64,000 nt of DNA from an uncultured Eubacterium sp. (GTDB taxonomy: Bacteria > Bacillota > Clostridia > Lachnospirales > Lachnospiraceae): NCBI GenBank assembly GCA_934316845.1, contig CAKRDZ010000014.1:11102-75101 (forward strand), given 5' to 3'. Positions within the stretch are counted from its first letter, which is position 1; each line of letters begins with the position of its first letter. The notes under the pieces are model-generated. The model was not told where the DNA came from. It did no database searches and was given only the letters and a program-made list of their open reading frames with translations. Below, in pieces: positions 60,699 through 64,000 of this stretch. The position numbers and the translations under genes were made by a program.

Positions 60699-60731
60699 AA
60701 AAAAGAATATAGAAAGCTAGGAGGTAGTTAA

Positions 60732-63700
60732 ATGAAAAAAATAAGAAGACAAATAATAGCATTGTTTTTGTGTATGGCAATGGTGATAACTGTGTTGCCG
60801 GTACATATAAAAGCGGATGCGGTAACGGCGGTGACAAGTATTCCTTTTGCGTTAGAGGGATTTACATGTGGAAATGATATAAGTAATGTTAAATTGACTA
60901 CGACCGAACCCGGAATAGAAATTGTCAAGGCAACGTTTTATATATATCATGGAAGCAATGGGAGCCTTCCTAAAGCAAAAGGAAATATTCAACAAGGAAT
61001 ACAATATACATTAGAAATCTATGCAAAAGCTAAAAGCGGATATAGTATCGATGGAATTGGAAGGGAAGAGATAACGATAGATGGTAAAAAACCAAGTTAT
61101 TATAGAGCACCGTCTTCCGAGGATGCATCGATGCGTATTTATCATTACCTGCCGATGTTTGAGGGGGAACCTGCGGCTTATAAGATTCAAACTACAAATG
61201 CAAGTGTTAAAGATGCGAAAGGCTTAAAAGTAACAAGTTCGATAACCGGAAGAAAATATGAGCTTTGTGTAGATGATATTCCTGAAGGAAAACAGTTTGC
61301 CGGCTGGGAAGTGGAGGGTGAGAATACTTCTGTAGGAAATGTGATGAATCCGGCAACGTCTATAGTGATGGGGACAGAAGATGTCAAGATTACAGCAAAA
61401 CTTGAGGATACTTCAAGTGATAAGACGACATTTACCAATGTATCTGTGCCGTTGAAAGCACCGGAAACGGAAAAGACACCATCTACCTATGTTGCGTCAA
61501 ATGAGTCATATGTTGTTGGTGATGTTAAATGGTATCGTGAGATGAAAGGGACAGACGGTAAAACAATTCATGTTGAACAGCCTTGCGATGTAAAATTTTG
61601 GGAAGGGATGGCATACCGTGCGGAGATTACCATATATGGGAAAAATTCATTTTTTTCCAAAACTACAACGTATAAAATAGCAAATCAGAACGCGGTGCGT
61701 GTTGCTCCGGAGGTGATCACAGATAAGATTCAAAAAGTAACAATTGCGTGTACATTTCCGGCGACAGGACTGAAAAATGAGTTGCAGCTGCCAGCCTCTT
61801 GTAAAAATGCTCCGGAGATGATCCAAGGAAATATTCTCTTTGGTGAAGAGGTGACGGTGCTTGGCTTTATAGAAAAAATGGCAGATAACGATGAGGAGTG
61901 GATGACAAAGTACTTAGATGAAGAGGTACATATTCAGTGGTACGAGAGTAAAAATAACAAAACGTTTACGGCGCTTCAAGAAACGGAATACGCCGGAGAG
62001 TACATTACGCTTGATAAAAAACTGGCGGGTAAATATCTGGCGGCTAAAGTGTGGTATGAAACGAGTGCAGGAGAAGAAGCGTATTTTGCTTCTATTAAGA
62101 TACCTGAATTGCGAAAGATGAAGCTTACGGGAGATTATGCGATAAAAGTGAATGCAGGAGAAAGTTTTCCAAAGACGGATAATCTTCAGGTGAATTATGG
62201 TGTGATTAAGAGTGTTAAGTGGTATGATAAAGCAACCGGCAAGCAAATGAACGATTCTCAAATGTTCGAAAGTGGACAGTTTTACGAGATGAATGTAGAA
62301 GTTGATACCCAAGAAGAAAATTTATTTGAGGATACAGCGGATCTGGAGTCTACAAATAATAGTCTGATCAAAGAGACGTGGGCAAAAAGCGCAGAGGTGA
62401 CGTACGATCGAAATACAAAATTGCACACGATTCACCGAGTATATAAAGCAAGTAAATTAGAAGAAGTGCAATTAATTGCTTTAGGTGTAGAAGAGCCGGC
62501 TCGAGGACATGAAAAAGGCTTGGTAGAATATAAAGAATTTGCCGGCAGTTTCGTTGGGAAAAACGAAACAACCATTGAGGCGGTTGAGTGGAGTCCGACG
62601 GATACGGTGTTTGCACCGGCTACGTCATATACGCTGACTGTTACGTTAAAGAGTAAAGAAGGGTATTGCTTTACAAAAGACACAAAAATTACTTTGAATC
62701 AAAAAGAGATGAAAATTATTTCACCTTCCCCACTGGAGAAAGATGTGCAAGAAGTAAAAGCTGCTTATACTTTTGATAAAACTGCCGAGGAGTTAAAGCC
62801 GGAGGATAAAGAAACCATAGTGTTAGATAAAATGATACAGGGGCAGTTTAAAAATGCTTCCGAGTTGTCAGTAAATCAAACAACATTAACAAACTGGGCG
62901 GCGAAAGACGTATCCTTCCAAAAAGCATATGATACCGGAAAAATTGTATATCAATGGATGAAGAGTACAGACGGTAAAAATTACACAGCAATACCTGAGG
63001 CGACAAAAGACACATATTTTGTTCCTAAAGAGTTTGAAGACAAAACATATATTGGACTGCAAATCACAGTAGGACAGTATGGAGATACGGATGTATATAA
63101 ACTGATGGATAATGCGTTGATCCGTTATGAAGAAATTTTGAGTGTAAACGGAGTGAAAGAGCCGGAAGTGGGAGAATATCCGTCGATTGAAGGAATTACA
63201 CCGACGGGAGCTAAGCTTGCAACCTGGTATGACATAACGGATGATGAGCCGCTTATGGGGACGTTTGAAAAAGGAAAAGAATATCAGTTGGTACTTGCAT
63301 GGACTTCGGATGGAAAGTCCTATGCGAGTCGGATTTTATGTAATGGCAATCGATCTGGAATGTTCATGGAAGATCCTTCTGTTGGATTGATGGGCTGTAA
63401 TATCATATTTTCTCATGCTCATGAGAAGCAGATAACATACGGAAGTGATGATACAAGTCATTGGTTTACTTGTTATGAATCCGGTTGCGATAAGCAGTAT
63501 GAGACGGAGGAGCATACGTTTGGAACGTGGATTGTTGATAAAGAGGCAACAAAAACTGCTTCCGGATCAAAACATAGGGAATGTAGTGTTTGCCATAGAA
63601 AAGTTCACGAGAGAATACCAAAGATTGGTGAGATTGTGCCGACACCAACCCCGGGAGGAAGTACACCGGCTCCGGGAGGAAGTACGCCGATACCGGGAGG

Positions 63701-64000
63701 AAGTACACCGGCCCCGGGAGGAAGTACACCGGCTCCGGGAGGAAGTACACCGATACCGGGAGGAAGTACACCAACCCCGGGAGGAAGCACACCGATACCG
63801 GGAGGAAGTACGCCGGCTCCGGGAGGAAGTACGCCGATACCGGGAGGAAGTACACCGATACCGGGAGGAAGTACACCGGCTCCGGGAGGAAGTACACCGA
63901 TACCGGGAGGAAGTACACCGATACCGGGAGGAAGTACACCGGCTCCGGGAGGAAGTACACCGGCTCCGGGAGGAAGTACGCCGATACCGGGAGGAAGTAC
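60732..64000 (+). CDS. Large secreted surface protein with C-terminal PGGSTP repeats, runs off window
   Basis: The frame opens at ATG 60732 after GCTAGGAGG and stays open to the window end (over 1,089 codons). Residues 1-34 are a signal peptide (LFLCMAMVITVLPVHIKADA). The body is a series of Ig-like or bacterial adhesin-type domains (VKWYREMKGTDGK, VHIQWYESKNNKTF, VYQWMKSTDGKNYTAI repeats of a W-Y/M-x-S motif). Near residue 910 is a Cys-rich motif pair (HWFTCYESGCDKQYETEEH, HRECSVCHRKVH) common in Firmicute surface proteins. From codon 974 it becomes a 7-residue repeat PGGSTP(A/I/T). The anchor and stop lie outside the window. Confidence 0.85.
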   Translation, partial: MKKIRRQIIALFLCMAMVITVLPVHIKADAVTAVTSIPFALEGFTCGNDISNVKLTTTEPGIEIVKATFYIYHGSNGSLPKAKGNIQQGIQYTLEIYAKAKSGYSIDGIGREEITIDGKKPSYYRAPSSEDASMRIYHYLPMFEGEPAAYKIQTTNASVKDAKGLKVTSSITGRKYELCVDDIPEGKQFAGWEVEGENTSVGNVMNPATSIVMGTEDVKITAKLEDTSSDKTTFTNVSVPLKAPETEKTPSTYVASNESYVVGDVKWYREMKGTDGKTIHVEQPCDVKFWEGMAYRAEITIYGKNSFFSKTTTYKIANQNAVRVAPEVITDKIQKVTIACTFPATGLKNELQLPASCKNAPEMIQGNILFGEEVTVLGFIEKMADNDEEWMTKYLDEEVHIQWYESKNNKTFTALQETEYAGEYITLDKKLAGKYLAAKVWYETSAGEEAYFASIKIPELRKMKLTGDYAIKVNAGESFPKTDNLQVNYGVIKSVKWYDKATGKQMNDSQMFESGQFYEMNVEVDTQEENLFEDTADLESTNNSLIKETWAKSAEVTYDRNTKLHTIHRVYKASKLEEVQLIALGVEEPARGHEKGLVEYKEFAGSFVGKNETTIEAVEWSPTDTVFAPATSYTLTVTLKSKEGYCFTKDTKITLNQKEMKIISPSPLEKDVQEVKAAYTFDKTAEELKPEDKETIVLDKMIQGQFKNASELSVNQTTLTNWAAKDVSFQKAYDTGKIVYQWMKSTDGKNYTAIPEATKDTYFVPKEFEDKTYIGLQITVGQYGDTDVYKLMDNALIRYEEILSVNGVKEPEVGEYPSIEGITPTGAKLATWYDITDDEPLMGTFEKGKEYQLVLAWTSDGKSYASRILCNGNRSGMFMEDPSVGLMGCNIIFSHAHEKQITYGSDDTSHWFTCYESGCDKQYETEEHTFGTWIVDKEATKTASGSKHRECSVCHRKVHERIPKIGEIVPTPTPGGSTPAPGGSTPIPGGSTPAPGGSTPAPGGSTPIPGGSTPTPGGSTPIPGGSTPAPGGSTPIPGGSTPIPGGSTPAPGGSTPIPGGSTPIPGGSTPAPGGSTPAPGGSTPIPGGS
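63652..64000 (+). repeat. 21-bp in-frame tandem repeat, at least 16 units
   Basis: Units CCGGGAGGAAGTACACCGGCT-type (21 bases, 7 codons) run to the window edge, about 16.6 copies. Nucleotide changes fall mainly on the seventh codon, alternating GCT, GCC, ATA and ACC (Ala, Ile, Thr), and on the third position of the threonine codon pair. It forms a Pro/Gly/Ser/Thr-rich flexible stalk, as seen before a wall anchor. Confidence 0.95.

Noticed and set aside
63466..63960. Reverse-strand frame encoding repeated YFLPVSV-type heptads
   Set aside because: It is the complement of the 21-bp repeat of the surface protein; the forward frame is continuous from a signal peptide.
63652..64000. Possible CRISPR array
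   Set aside because: The units are contiguous 21-bp repeats with no spacers and stay in the reading frame of a protein.

Overview
The window looks like a chromosome segment from an anaerobic Firmicute of the Clostridia, most likely a Lachnospiraceae gut commensal. That placement is inferred from the mix of genes: BspA-like and transglutaminase surface proteins, bioY/bioB, a two-gene transketolase, PdaB and a RodA/PBP pair. Also consistent are the strong GGAGG ribosome sites, consensus TTGACA-17-TATAAT promoters and moderate GC. No species can be named from the sequence alone.

Layout. 1-9.5 kb: an amino-acid operon (leuB cut by the window edge, ilvD, ilvB, serC, serA) running into a three-gene ABC importer (lipoprotein, permease, ATPase). 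9.5-15.5 kb: folC, a Na/Pi cotransporter behind a PhoP-box-like array, an SGNH hydrolase, a HAD phosphatase and an extended ZapA. 15.6-22 kb: a U32 peptidase-like protein, FtsW/RodA and a class B PBP form an overlapping cell-envelope operon, followed by a secreted transglutaminase. 22-28.7 kb: a reverse-strand AraC regulator, tRNA-Leu(CAA), carbamate kinase, a beta-CASP nuclease-like protein, transaldolase and split transketolase. 28.7-43 kb: aroA, argS, a DUF815 ATPase, YqeG phosphatase, Xaa-Pro peptidase, a fused aroD-aroK, efp, fabH, a G3E P-loop protein, a YbaK deacylase, PdaB, a DUF3892 protein and a MATE pump.

43-47 kb holds a divergent biotin locus: bioY on one strand, and bioB followed by a MaoC-type hotdog protein, a thiolase-like protein and an acyl-CoA ligase on the other. 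The two promoters share one symmetric operator. The gene set suggests a CoA-based route to the pimelate chain, which is the most interesting pathway hypothesis here. It is followed directly by tmRNA (ssrA).

47.4-58.2 kb is an AT-rich accessory region starting at the 3' end of ssrA. It holds small unrelated genes (2H phosphoesterase, two P-loop kinases, two GNATs, SdpI-like, TfoX-like, HEPN-type, CPBP protease), several of them broken. It also has a duplicated tetR-methyltransferase cassette whose two copies carry different lesions, an IS66 remnant and two copies of a structured 92-nt repeat. From 58.2 kb there is an exported FKBP/trigger-factor-like protein, a membrane protein, an orphan response regulator and a large surface protein that runs off the window in a 21-bp tandem repeat.

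On top of the genes sits a small MITE-like family: two 191-192-bp copies with 13-bp terminal inverted repeats, one flanked by a perfect 8-bp target duplication. Their long inner hairpins keep pairing although the stem sequences differ. Solo ends of the same element follow two other genes.
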